The notes beneath the pieces are model-generated. The model was not told the DNA's origin and did no database searches. It saw nothing but the letters and a program-made list of their open reading frames with translations. The position numbers were made by a program, and so were the translations under genes. Shown here piece after piece: positions 50,771 to 59,951 of a DNA stretch of 64,000 nucleotides (the first letter of the stretch is position 1; each line of letters opens with the position of its first letter). Source of the DNA: RGIG9060 sp052173655 (GTDB taxonomy: Bacteria; Spirochaetota; Spirochaetia; Treponematales; Treponemataceae); assembly GCA_052173655.1 (NCBI GenBank), contig JBQMYD010000001.1, positions 124,001-188,000 on the forward strand, read 5' to 3'.

Positions 50771-51711
50771 GAGTAAAATTTTGGGGAGTTAGAGGTTCTT
50801 TGCCTTCTCCTGTTTGTCCGGAAAGTGTTTTTGCAAAAATTCAATCTGTAGTTCAACGCATTAGCGTTAGAGATTTAGAAAACGAGGAAAGTCGTGAAAA
50901 TTTTGTAGCTTCTTTACCTCCGTGGCTTTGCTCTACCGTAGGAGGGAATTCTTCCTGTGTTGAGTTACGAATTTGTGATGACGAGGTTTTTATCCTTGAT
51001 GCCGGTAGTGGAATTAGAGAGCTTGGAATAGAACTTGTTCAAGCTAAAATAAAAAAAATTCACATTTTTTTTTCACACTTTCACTGGGATCATATTCAAG
51101 GTTTGCCGTTTTTTGAACCTCTTTTCAAAGATGATTGTGAAATTCATTTTTACTCTCCTATGCCGTTTATGAAAGAAGTCCTTTCCGCTCAAATGAAATA
51201 TCCGGTTTTTCCTGTGGATTTTGAATCCGGTTGTAAAAGTAGAAAGTTTTTTCACAAAATAACAGAGAATGAAGCTTTTGAAGTTTGTGGGGTTATTGTA
51301 AATTCCAGAAAAATAGAGCATCCCGGTAAGTGTTTTGCTTATTCATTTTTACAAAAAAACGGAAAGAAACTTATTTTTGCTACGGATTGTGAGCTTAGCC
51401 TTTCTTATTATGAAAAAAACGAAGCAATTGTTAATTTTTTTTCTAATACTGATGTAATAATCATGGACGGACAATATTTGGTGCATGATGCTATCTTAAG
51501 AGAAAATTGGGGACATTCGGCTTTTTGTTATGCAATAGATTTTGCAAATCACTGGAAAATCGGCACTTTATTTATTTTTCATTACGATCCTCAATATTCT
51601 GATAGAACTCTTTATTCGCTTTTTGATAAGGCTGTATGGTATGTCAAAAATGTAATTTCATCAAAAATAAAAATTGAGTTGGCAAAAGAGCATGACAGTT
51701 TTGATTTGTAA
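50767..51711 (+). CDS. MBL-fold metal-dependent hydrolase
   Basis: A 314-residue metallo-beta-lactamase-fold protein. KFWGVRGSLPSP at the start, then TVGGNSSCVEL, DAGSGIRELG and SHFHWDHIQGLPFF (the HxHxDH metal motif), later IEHPG..F and ATDCE. These match the group of predicted RNase Z/PhnP-like phosphodiesterases with the WGVRGS opening, often in spirochaetes. The substrate cannot be told from sequence. Translationally coupled to the YkgJ gene upstream. Confidence 0.85.
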   Translation: MRVKFWGVRGSLPSPVCPESVFAKIQSVVQRISVRDLENEESRENFVASLPPWLCSTVGGNSSCVELRICDDEVFILDAGSGIRELGIELVQAKIKKIHIFFSHFHWDHIQGLPFFEPLFKDDCEIHFYSPMPFMKEVLSAQMKYPVFPVDFESGCKSRKFFHKITENEAFEVCGVIVNSRKIEHPGKCFAYSFLQKNGKKLIFATDCELSLSYYEKNEAIVNFFSNTDVIIMDGQYLVHDAILRENWGHSAFCYAIDFANHWKIGTLFIFHYDPQYSDRTLYSLFDKAVWYVKNVISSKIKIELAKEHDSFDL

Positions 51712-51760
51712 ATTTTATTTGTGTACTTTTGTGCAGATATGTCTGTAAGGAGAGAGAATT

Positions 51761-51940
51761 TTGGAAAAAAATTTTCAATTAGATATGAATATTCAAGAGG
51801 TAAAAGAGTTGTGTCTTTTTTTTCGAAGCTTATCTTTTGAAAAAACAAAATTTATAACAGACTTGGAAACTGAACTTGAAAATTATCTTTTTAATACTAT
51901 GACAATCGATGAAGCGGAAAGGTTTTTTAATGAACAATAA
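51761..51940 (+). CDS. Small 59-residue protein with TTG start
   Basis: A small open frame starting at TTG (51761) with a strong AAGGAGAG ribosome site 7-10 bases upstream. The product is acidic and helical, with LCLFFRSLSFEKTKF, TELENYLF and DEAERFFNEQ at the end; no family recognised. It fits tightly between the MBL gene (50 bases) and mltG, whose ATG at 51930 overlaps its end by 11 bases, as expected of coupled genes. Treponemes have a small hypothetical gene in this neighbourhood from memory; not verified. Confidence 0.6.
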   Translation: MEKNFQLDMNIQEVKELCLFFRSLSFEKTKFITDLETELENYLFNTMTIDEAERFFNEQ

Positions 51941-53018
51941 CATCAATAAATTACAAAAAAATCTACATTTAAAAAAAAATAAAATTTTTCTTTCGGTAAT
52001 TATAGTTATGCTGATGTTTTGTATAACTTGTATTTTTATTTTTCCAACTTTTTTTAAAGCTAAAACACCGTCCGGTGAAAAATCAAAAAAATATGTCTCT
52101 TATCAATTAAAGGTAAGGAAAGGGGAAGGGATGCGTTCAATTGCTTCCCGGCTTGCTGAAAATAAACTGATAAAATCGGAACATGCTTTTTATATCTATT
52201 CCCGTTTAAAAAAGCCTGTCATTAAAGCCGGAATTTATAATGTTTCAAGTAACCTTTCCGTAAAGCAAATTATAGAACTTCTGTCAAACGGAACTCAATT
52301 CCAAATAGTGATTTCTGTTCACGAAGGTTTAACAATGCGTAGAATAGGGCAACTTTTGGAAGAAAAAGATATTTGTTCAAAACAAGATTTTCTTAATTCC
52401 TGTTTCAACAAAACACTTTTGGAAAAATACGGTCTTATTTCCGACAAAATAGAAAGTTTTGAAGGTTTTTTGTTTCCTGATACTTACTTTTTTTATCCGG
52501 AAATGGATTCCGATTCTGTTGTATGCACTATGGTAGATAATTTTTTTGAAAAAGTATCTACCATCAACGGTTTTTCAAAGCTTAATTTGGATCAAAAATA
52601 CTATGTTTTAAGATTGGCATCGATTGTTGAACGAGAGTATCGTTTGCCGGAAGAAGCTCCTTTGATAGCAAGTGTTTTTGCAAATCGTTTGCGTCAAAAT
52701 ATAGGTTTGTATTCTTGTGCTACTGTTGAATATATAATTACGGAAATAAAAGGGCTTGCTCATCCTGATGTGATTACATATGAAGATTTAAAAATTAACA
52801 GTCCGTATAATACTTACAAGTATGCCGGACTACCTCCTTCTCCAATTTCAAATCCGGGTCTTATAGCTTTAAATGCCGCTTGTAATCCACCAAAAACTTC
52901 ATATTACTTTTTTAGACTTGCAGATCCCAAAACCGGAAAACATCATTTTTCGGATAATTTTGATGAACATACGGAAGTTGGACGAAATCTTTCTGTAAAA
53001 AAGGCAGCAGGATACTAA
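51930..53018 (+). CDS. mltG: Endolytic murein transglycosylase
   Basis: A 362-residue inner-membrane enzyme that cuts nascent peptidoglycan strands and so ends glycan growth. One N-terminal anchor at about residues 20-40, then a LysM-like part, and the YceG domain with the catalytic Glu near 234 (ASIVEREYRLPEEAP). Conserved LRQNIGLYSCATVEY and SPYNTYKYAGLPPSPISNPG follow. The frame could start at 51909, but the ATG at 51930 (GAAAGG upstream) fits. Stop and dnaG start overlap in TAATG. Confidence 0.92.
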   Translation: MNNNINKLQKNLHLKKNKIFLSVIIVMLMFCITCIFIFPTFFKAKTPSGEKSKKYVSYQLKVRKGEGMRSIASRLAENKLIKSEHAFYIYSRLKKPVIKAGIYNVSSNLSVKQIIELLSNGTQFQIVISVHEGLTMRRIGQLLEEKDICSKQDFLNSCFNKTLLEKYGLISDKIESFEGFLFPDTYFFYPEMDSDSVVCTMVDNFFEKVSTINGFSKLNLDQKYYVLRLASIVEREYRLPEEAPLIASVFANRLRQNIGLYSCATVEYIITEIKGLAHPDVITYEDLKINSPYNTYKYAGLPPSPISNPGLIALNAACNPPKTSYYFFRLADPKTGKHHFSDNFDEHTEVGRNLSVKKAAGY

Positions 53019-54829
53019 TGAGGCGTATTTCACACAAAACTATTGATGAAATAAATCAGAGAGCGGATTTTCCGTCTCTTGTTGGCGAATATACTCAACT
53101 TGAACGGCGTGGTTCGGAATTTTGGTGTAGATGCCCCTTTCATACTGATAAAACACCATCTTTTCACATTCGCCCGGATGTAAAAATGTATAAATGTTTT
53201 AGCTGCGGTAGAGGTGGTTCCATAATTAATTTTTATACTGAAATTGAAAAAATTTCTTTTGTAGAGGCGGTTGAAAGGCTTGCAAAAAAAAACGGTATAG
53301 AAATTGTTTATGAAGGAAATATAGCGTACATACCGGAAGAAAATAACAAACATGATGAATATGTTGAGCTTTATAACAGACTTGCAGATACATATAAATT
53401 TTTTCTTAATGATACTGAAATGGGAAAAATAGCCTTGGATTATCTTATGTCTAGGGGTGTATCTAAAGAAATGATCGAAAAATTTAAAATAGGATATTCA
53501 CCTGCAGACGGAAAATGGTTGAAAACTTTTTTGAAATCGAAACATTATTCTGATGAATTTTTATCCAACACCGGTTTGTTTTCAAAAAAATATCCTGATT
53601 TTTCTTTTTTTAGAGATAGGCTTATGTTTCCTATTTTTGACAGGAGAGGGGATGTTGTTGCTTTTTCTGCACGTTTTTTACGAGGTGATGCTTCTGCTGC
53701 AAAAACAGGAAAATACATAAATACCCCGGAAACCGTTTGGTATAAAAAAAGTGAAATTCTTTTCGGTTTTAATTTTGCAAAAGACGCAATGCGGGTTTCA
53801 AAAAAAGTGATTATTTGTGAAGGAAATTTGGATGTTATTGCTTTTCATCAAGCCGGAATAATGAATGCTGTTGCATCCTGCGGTACAGCTCTTACGGAAA
53901 ATCATGTAAAAATACTTTCAAGTTTTGTAGATACAGTTTACCTTTCATTTGATTTGGATGAGGCGGGGATAAATGCCGCTATAAAAGCTATTACGCTTTG
54001 CCGTAAAGCAGATCTTACTGTTAAGGTGTTGAAACTTGAAGGAGGGAAGGATCCTTCGGAAATTTTTCAAAAATTGGGGAAAGAGCAATTGACATATGCT
54101 ATAAAGTGTGCTATCCTCGATGCTGATTTTTTGTTTTCAATTCTGGCGAAACGTTACGATATAGGTACCCCGGACGGGAAAAAACGAGCTGCTGAGGCTT
54201 TTTTTTCTTACGTTCATTCTCTAAAATCTGAAATGCAAAAATCTGCAAGCCTTGAGCAATTGAGCCGGGCTTATAATTTAAATCTTGAGGCCGTAACGAG
54301 AGATTTCTATAACAGTCAAAATGAAAATTTCAAGAAAAATAATTCCGTATCTGATGTAAATTACTGTAATGACAACAGAGTAAGAATGAATGCCCAGATA
54401 AGGGCAATGCTTGCGGTGATTTCCAATATGAAATATTTTTCTAAGGTACGTTCTTTGCTGACTGTTGACGATTTTGATGATGTTTTGGCTCGTGATATGT
54501 TTATTGCTTTGGAAGAGTGCTACAGGGAAGGTTCTGATAGTTTTGATTCATTTATCGCACGCTGCACGGATGATAGAGTGAAAAAGATTGCAATAGATTC
54601 GATTACAAATGGAGAATTTACAAGCAATTCTGAGCAGGTCGTTGCTGATTGTATAAAACTTATTAAGAAATTGAGTCTGACTAGAAAAAGAGAAAGACTG
54701 CAAAATCAATTAAGGCAGTGTTCTACATCGACTTTAGAAGAAAAGCAGACAGCTGAAAATCTCTTGAATGAAGTAATGGGCATAGATTTGGAACTTAGGA
54801 AATTTACAAAAAAGGATGCTATTGGATGA
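53018..54829 (+). CDS. dnaG: DNA primase
   Basis: A 603-residue primase that makes RNA primers at the replication fork. Zinc-binding CPFH...CFSC (Cys39, His42, Cys60, Cys63), polymerase core with EGNLDVIAFHQAG TOPRIM motif (Glu268) and FDLDEAG, then a C-terminal helicase-binding domain (from about 450). Its start overlaps the mltG stop, and its stop overlaps the rpoD start (ATGA). The dnaG-rpoD pair is the ancestral macromolecular-synthesis operon without rpsU. Confidence 0.97.
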   Translation: MRRISHKTIDEINQRADFPSLVGEYTQLERRGSEFWCRCPFHTDKTPSFHIRPDVKMYKCFSCGRGGSIINFYTEIEKISFVEAVERLAKKNGIEIVYEGNIAYIPEENNKHDEYVELYNRLADTYKFFLNDTEMGKIALDYLMSRGVSKEMIEKFKIGYSPADGKWLKTFLKSKHYSDEFLSNTGLFSKKYPDFSFFRDRLMFPIFDRRGDVVAFSARFLRGDASAAKTGKYINTPETVWYKKSEILFGFNFAKDAMRVSKKVIICEGNLDVIAFHQAGIMNAVASCGTALTENHVKILSSFVDTVYLSFDLDEAGINAAIKAITLCRKADLTVKVLKLEGGKDPSEIFQKLGKEQLTYAIKCAILDADFLFSILAKRYDIGTPDGKKRAAEAFFSYVHSLKSEMQKSASLEQLSRAYNLNLEAVTRDFYNSQNENFKKNNSVSDVNYCNDNRVRMNAQIRAMLAVISNMKYFSKVRSLLTVDDFDDVLARDMFIALEECYREGSDSFDSFIARCTDDRVKKIAIDSITNGEFTSNSEQVVADCIKLIKKLSLTRKRERLQNQLRQCSTSTLEEKQTAENLLNEVMGIDLELRKFTKKDAIG

Positions 54830-56604
54830 CAGATAACGCACTGGATTGTGCAATCGCAAGTATAGTTGATTATGCAAAAGCTAAAAAGCAGATCAATTGG
54901 GATGAATTAAGCGATCTTTTGCCGACGGATATTTTAAAAGATACTGAAAAAATGGCAAAAGTTCAGGCGGTGCTTCAAGAAAACGGTATTGAGTTTGATG
55001 AAGACGTTGATAGTGATGAAGACGAAGATAACGACCTTGTTGATGAAGATGACGATGGAGAAAATGAGGTAAAAACTGTTGTTTCTTCCGATCGTAAGAG
55101 AATGGTTTGTACCAATGATAAGTCTGTAAGCGGAGATGACCCCATAAAACTGTATCTTCGTGAAATAGGAAAAGAAAATCTTTTAACTGCAGAACAAGAA
55201 GTTGAATTATCTAAAAACATGGAAGAAGGGGAAAATATAATAAAGAATGTGATCCGCAATTCGGGTATGATGATTCCTGAATTTTATGAAATAGCAAAAA
55301 AAGCATTTGCAAGAGTTGATCAGCATGAAAGCGGAAGACCTAGAAAAGAAATTAATGAGGAAATGGCGGAAAAGCGTCGTTTGAAAAATGCTTATGCGGA
55401 TATTTTAAAACCTGTTTTACCTGAATTAAAGCAGTATATGGCTTTAAAAAAACAGCTTTATGAAACCGATGTTGCAAATTATTCTGAAAATGATGAATTA
55501 GTTACATTGCGAAACAAGGTTTTACCGGAACTTCAAAAAATAGATATCCAATCGGAAGAGTTGGAAAAATTTTCTGCAAGATTTATTGAAAATGACAAGA
55601 AAATAGGTGAATATCAGCACAAACAGGAAAGAAAAGCAAAAGAGCTTAGAATTACGGATTACTCGGAGTTACGAAGTTTAGGAAAAAAGATGGCGATAAA
55701 GTCAGAAAGAACTAAACTTGAAACAGAACTTGGTATGAATGCTGATGAGATTCGTGACATATACACACAAATTCAAAAAATTGACAGAAAATTGAGACGT
55801 CTGGAATACGATTTTGAAAATAACGTTCAAGAAATACAAGAAATGACAAAAGAAATCATGAGCGGTAAAAAAATGCTGGAAATCGCAAAGAATAAGCTTA
55901 TTAACGCAAACTTACGTCTTGTGGTTTCCATTGCAAAAAAATATACGAACAGAGGTTTGCAATTTTTTGATTTAGTTCAAGAGGGAAATATAGGCCTGAT
56001 TAAAGCTGTTGAAAAATTTGAATATCGAAAAGGATATAAATTTTCAACTTATGCAACATGGTGGATTAGGCAAGCAATTACCCGCTCGATTTCAGATCAG
56101 GCAAGAACTATAAGGGTTCCGGTTCACATGATTGAGCAGATTAACAAGGTAATGCGTGAAAGCAGGCAGTTAATGCAAAAACTTGGAAGGGAACCTACTG
56201 ATGAGGAAATCGCAGAGCAGCTCGGTTGGCAAGTAAGTCGTGTAAAACAGGTAAAAAGTGTTGCACGTGAGCCTATCTCGCTTGAAACTCCTATTGGAGA
56301 AGAAGAAGATTCTTTACTGGGGGATTTTATCGAGGATAAAGAAGTTGAAAATCCTGCAAATCAGACGGCATATACTTTGTTACAGGAGCAGGTTCATTCT
56401 GTTTTGGCAACTTTGCCTGCAAGAGAACAGGAAGTTTTAAAAATGCGTTTTGGACTTGAGGACGGATATTCTCTTACTTTGGAAGAAGTAGGTCTTTGTT
56501 TTGATGTTACAAGAGAAAGAATAAGGCAGATTGAAGCAAAGGCACTGAGAAGACTTAGGCATCCCAGAAGATCCAGCGGTTTACGCGATTATATAGACAG
56601 TTAA
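54826..56604 (+). CDS. rpoD: Primary sigma factor RpoD
   Basis: A 592-residue housekeeping sigma factor. Region 1.1 spans about residues 1-80 and is followed by a very acidic stretch; region 1.2 has DPIKLYLREIG; a long non-conserved insert comes next; regions 2.1-2.4 are clear (NLRLVVSIAKKY, FDLVQEGNIGLI, FEYRKGYKFSTYATWWIRQAI) with the -10-recognising helix. Regions 3 and 4 follow, and region 4.2 carries LTLEEVGLCFDVTRERIRQIE. It recognises the TTGACA/TATAAT promoters noted here. The stop codon lies in a promoter for the next gene. Confidence 0.98.
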   Translation: MTDNALDCAIASIVDYAKAKKQINWDELSDLLPTDILKDTEKMAKVQAVLQENGIEFDEDVDSDEDEDNDLVDEDDDGENEVKTVVSSDRKRMVCTNDKSVSGDDPIKLYLREIGKENLLTAEQEVELSKNMEEGENIIKNVIRNSGMMIPEFYEIAKKAFARVDQHESGRPRKEINEEMAEKRRLKNAYADILKPVLPELKQYMALKKQLYETDVANYSENDELVTLRNKVLPELQKIDIQSEELEKFSARFIENDKKIGEYQHKQERKAKELRITDYSELRSLGKKMAIKSERTKLETELGMNADEIRDIYTQIQKIDRKLRRLEYDFENNVQEIQEMTKEIMSGKKMLEIAKNKLINANLRLVVSIAKKYTNRGLQFFDLVQEGNIGLIKAVEKFEYRKGYKFSTYATWWIRQAITRSISDQARTIRVPVHMIEQINKVMRESRQLMQKLGREPTDEEIAEQLGWQVSRVKQVKSVAREPISLETPIGEEEDSLLGDFIEDKEVENPANQTAYTLLQEQVHSVLATLPAREQEVLKMRFGLEDGYSLTLEEVGLCFDVTRERIRQIEAKALRRLRHPRRSSGLRDYIDS

Positions 56605-56622
56605 TTTATAATTTTGTATAAT
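56594..56622 (+). promoter_or_regulatory. Promoter of the zinc-ribbon gene
   Basis: TAGACA (56594-56599), 17 bases, TATAAT (56617-56622); it overlaps the end of rpoD. A second TATAAT at 56634-56639 has no good -35. Start near 56629. Confidence 0.65.
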
Positions 56623-56659
56623 GAATCGCTTTGTATAATTTTTAAAGAGGTTGATAAAA

Positions 56660-57535
56660 ATGTCTGACATGAATGAGGTATTTGATAAATTAAGAAACCT
56701 GCAGGAAATCCTTTCACAAGAATATGAGTTGCAGTCGGAGATGGACGAAGCACCAAAAGAGCTTTCCAGTCAAGAAGCTTTTTTGGAAAGTTTAAAAAAA
56801 GGTTTTATTGATACCAGTAGTACTTACGATGAAGTAAAATCCAAAGTTGCAAAATTGCGTGTGGAATTGGCTGATGCGGATGCAGCAAGAGAAAGAAGTG
56901 AAAAGGGAATGGATAATATCACAACCCACAGAGAGTATGAGGCTTTAGACAAAGAGATTAATGAAGCAAAAGAATTGGAACAATCTCTTAGAAAAGAACT
57001 TCAAATAAAGGAAAAATCTCTTGCAGAATTGAATGATAAATTGGACAAAGAGCAAGCTTTGATAAAATCTACTGAAGAGGAGCTTTTTGCAAAAAAGACT
57101 AGTCTTGATAACAAAATTGCACAGTCTAATGATAAGCTTTCTGCACTTGTTTTGGAAGAAAAAAAACTTGTTGATGAAATCGAAGCAGTTCCGAATGTGG
57201 ATAATGAAATAATTTTTAAATTCAAACGTATCGTAAAAAGTAAACACAATAAAGGTATTGTTGCGGTTAAGGGAAATGTTTGTGAAGGATGTCATATGAT
57301 TCTTCCCAATCAGTTTGCCAACGACGTACGTAACGGTGAGGAAATTGTTTTTTGTCCTTATTGCAGCCGAATACTTTTTTATGAAGAAACAAGCGGTGAT
57401 GAAGAACAGTACTGCACAATGGATGATACAGGGACTCTTGCAGATCTTGATGATGACTTTGATGAATTTGACGACGGAGATGATGACGGAGATGAAAGAG
57501 AGTCGATAAAGCCTGTTGACTCTGTAGATTTTTAA
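56660..57535 (+). CDS. Coiled-coil zinc-ribbon protein (CT398/DksA-like shape)
   Basis: A 291-residue cytoplasmic protein. Residues about 5-190 are a long antiparallel coiled coil rich in Glu, Lys and Leu. A C4 zinc ribbon follows (CEGCHMILPNQ..., CPYCSRILFY), then a very acidic tail of about 40 residues. Such hairpin-plus-ribbon proteins (Pfam zf-RING_7 type) are conserved between rpoD and rnpB in treponemes and in chlamydiae. A role on RNA polymerase or with sigma-54 has been proposed for relatives. AGAGG lies before the ATG at 56660. Confidence 0.8.
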   Translation: MSDMNEVFDKLRNLQEILSQEYELQSEMDEAPKELSSQEAFLESLKKGFIDTSSTYDEVKSKVAKLRVELADADAARERSEKGMDNITTHREYEALDKEINEAKELEQSLRKELQIKEKSLAELNDKLDKEQALIKSTEEELFAKKTSLDNKIAQSNDKLSALVLEEKKLVDEIEAVPNVDNEIIFKFKRIVKSKHNKGIVAVKGNVCEGCHMILPNQFANDVRNGEEIVFCPYCSRILFYEETSGDEEQYCTMDDTGTLADLDDDFDEFDDGDDDGDERESIKPVDSVDF

Positions 57536-57541
57536 AAAATA

Positions 57542-57908
57542 GGGAAGGAAAATAATCGCTGACTGAATTCCAAAGATGGAGTTTAGTTTGAGGAAAGTCC
57601 GAGCTCCTTCGGAAAGAATGCCGGGTAATAACCGGGCGAAAAGCTTTTAGTTTTGCGACAGAAAGTGCAACAGAAAATATACCGCCTTAACAGGTAAGGG
57701 TGAAAAGGCAGGGTAAGAGCCTACCGCACTTTTGGAAACAAAAGTGGCAGTGTAAACCTCATTCGGAGCAAGGTCAAGCAGTAATCTTATTTTCCGATAT
57801 AACGATTACGGGTAGGCTGCTACAGACAATCGGTAACGGTTGTTGCAGATAGATGATTATGGCATAAGGAAACTTATGTTGACAGAACTCGGCTTATTTT
57901 TCTTTCCC
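57542..57908 (+). ncRNA. rnpB: RNase P RNA, type A
   Basis: Catalytic RNA that makes mature 5' ends of tRNAs. Terminal P1 helix: GGGAAGGAAAATAA pairs with TTATTTTTCTTTCCC. The universal core is visible: GAGGAAAGTCCGAGCTCC near 57590, GGTAAGAGCCTACCG near 57712, GTAAACCTCATTCGGAGCAAGGTCAA near 57752 in variant form, and ACAGAACTCGGCTTA near 57882. The T-rich tail after P1 (57909 on) acts as terminator. Length about 367 bases is normal. It sits 6 bases after the zinc-ribbon gene. Confidence 0.95.
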
Positions 57909-57930
57909 TTTTTTATTTTTGGTGGGAGTT

Positions 57931-58884
57931 ATGAAAGATGTTATCATGAATGATAACAATGTTGCAAAAAAAAAATCTAAGTTGCTTGCAATTATATGTG
58001 TAAGTGTAGCCGTGCTCGTTTTGGTGTTTTTACTGGTATTTTTTCTTGTAAAAATTGTTAAAAATTCTAAAAGTGATGTTCCTTCTGTAAACCGATTATA
58101 TTCTCTTTGGCAAAAAGAGGATTATCGTCAGGTATATGACACTTCTGCCTTAATTGTTGAAAAAAATCCGTTAAATATAAAAGCTGTACTTTTTCACGGC
58201 TATAGTTCTTTTTTTCTTGCCTTATCTCAAACTGATGTAACGGCCACTCATGCTTTTTTGGATGAAGCTATAAATTACATGAGATTTGCTCTAATTTATG
58301 CAGATAGAGAAACTTTGCCGCAATTGTATTATATGTTAGGTAAGGCGTACTTTCAAAAAAATATTTTTTCATCATATCATTACTATTCCGACCTGGTAAT
58401 AAAATATCTTGAGTTGGCAAAAGATCGTGGGTATGTATCACCTGATATCAGTGAATTTTTAGGTTTGTGTTATTCAGATTTAGGTATGATTGACGAAAGT
58501 TTGACTTCTTTTACGCAGGCTTTGATGACAAGAGAATCAGATTCTCTTTTACTTGCAATTGCCAGGCAGTATTATAAAAAAGATCAAAAAGAAATTTCAA
58601 AACAGTATTTGGCAAGGGTTGTTGAAAATAGCACTGATGACGATTTGGTATTACGTAGTAAATTACTTCTTGCAGATATCCTATTTGATGACGGACAGTA
58701 TAGTCTTGCGGAAAAAGAGTACGAATCTGTAATTTTGAAAGACAATACTATTGCAGATGCTTATTATGGATTAGGAAATATTTATGAAAAGTATGGTGAT
58801 ACTGCAAAGGCAAGAAGTGAATGGCGTAAGGCTTTAAAAGTGCAGGTTAATCATGCTGGTGCTATAAAAAAATTGGGTATATAA
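57931..58884 (+). CDS. Membrane-anchored TPR protein
   Basis: A 317-residue protein with one membrane helix at about residues 20-42 and then about six tetratricopeptide repeats facing the periplasm, the last being ADAYYGLGNIYEKYGDTAKARSEWRKAL. The start is uncertain: ATG 57931 has GGGAG only 2 bases away, ATG 57946 has it 17 bases away. The gene is directly before mreB and likely in the mre operon, so a role as scaffold in wall growth is plausible. No enzymatic motif. Confidence 0.8.
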   Translation: MKDVIMNDNNVAKKKSKLLAIICVSVAVLVLVFLLVFFLVKIVKNSKSDVPSVNRLYSLWQKEDYRQVYDTSALIVEKNPLNIKAVLFHGYSSFFLALSQTDVTATHAFLDEAINYMRFALIYADRETLPQLYYMLGKAYFQKNIFSSYHYYSDLVIKYLELAKDRGYVSPDISEFLGLCYSDLGMIDESLTSFTQALMTRESDSLLLAIARQYYKKDQKEISKQYLARVVENSTDDDLVLRSKLLLADILFDDGQYSLAEKEYESVILKDNTIADAYYGLGNIYEKYGDTAKARSEWRKALKVQVNHAGAIKKLGI

Positions 58885-58904
58885 TAGATTTTGTTGGAGG
58901 AATT

Positions 58905-59942
58905 ATGAATTTTTTGGACAAGTTTTCAACTGATATTGGAATTGACCTTGGTACATGCAATACTTTGGTTTATGTGAGAGGAAAAGGTATAGTTGTAAAC
59001 GAGCCTTCCGTAGTTGCCGTAGAGAAGGGAACTAAAAGAGTTGTTGCGGTAGGTGCCGAGGCAAAACGTATGCTATATAAAACTCCCGGTGATATACAAG
59101 CTATTCGTCCGTTGGCTGACGGTGTTATTGCAGATATGGATAGCACTGAAAAGATGATAAGATATTTTACTACTAAAATTATGCCGAAACATAAGCTTTT
59201 TAAGTCTATGAGGATGAAAATAGGAATTCCAAGTTGTATCACGGAAGTTGAAAAAAGAGCTGTTCAAGAGGCTGCATTAAAAGCAGGTGCAAAAGAGGTT
59301 CAGGTTATTGAAGAATCGCTTGCGGCTGCAATTGGTGCACAAATTCCTATACATGAACCTGCAGGACATATGGTTTGCGATATCGGTGGTGGAACAACAG
59401 AAGTTTCTGTAATTTCTCTTGGCGGAATGGTAGTTACGAATGCAATTCGGCTTGGTGGAGATGAATTTGATGAGGCTATAATAAAGCATGTTCGTGATGT
59501 TCATCAGTTAAAAATAGGAGCTCAAACAGCAGAAAAACTTAAAATTACCATCGGAAATGCGACTCCGGATAAAAATATTGATAAAATGGAAATAAAAGGA
59601 AATGATGCAATTACAGGTCTTCCTCGTGAGCTTGAAATAGACTCGGTAGAAGTGCGTGAAGCTTTAAAAGATCCTATTACACAAATTGTTGATGAAATTA
59701 AACATACTCTGGGACAAACACCCCCTGAGCTTGCTGCAGATATATTTACACATGGAATTGTAATGACCGGAGGAGGTTCTCTTTTAAAAGGATTGTCAAA
59801 ATTAATTTCAAAAGAAACCGGTGTTCCCGTTATTGTTGTGGAAAAACCTCTTGAATGTGTTGCAATCGGTGCAGGTCAGGCTTTTGAATTATTCAGTGAT
59901 ATCAAGTCCGGCAGAAGTGTTTATGACGATTTAAATTCATAA
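58905..59942 (+). CDS. mreB: Rod shape-determining protein MreB
   Basis: Bacterial actin homologue that organises wall synthesis in rod-shaped cells; 345 residues. Phosphate 1 motif DIGIDLGTCNTLVY, adenosine motif VCDIGGGTTEVSV, and C-terminal MTGGGSLLKGL are all intact. GGAGG precedes the ATG. It heads the classical mreB-mreC-mreD-mrdA-rodA series here. Confidence 0.98.
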   Translation: MNFLDKFSTDIGIDLGTCNTLVYVRGKGIVVNEPSVVAVEKGTKRVVAVGAEAKRMLYKTPGDIQAIRPLADGVIADMDSTEKMIRYFTTKIMPKHKLFKSMRMKIGIPSCITEVEKRAVQEAALKAGAKEVQVIEESLAAAIGAQIPIHEPAGHMVCDIGGGTTEVSVISLGGMVVTNAIRLGGDEFDEAIIKHVRDVHQLKIGAQTAEKLKITIGNATPDKNIDKMEIKGNDAITGLPRELEIDSVEVREALKDPITQIVDEIKHTLGQTPPELAADIFTHGIVMTGGGSLLKGLSKLISKETGVPVIVVEKPLECVAIGAGQAFELFSDIKSGRSVYDDLNS

Positions 59943-59951
59943 TACAATAAT

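Noticed and set aside
57516..57545. rnpB promoter from TTGACT at 57516
   Set aside because: No acceptable -10 lies 16-18 bases away; rnpB may be transcribed with the gene upstream.
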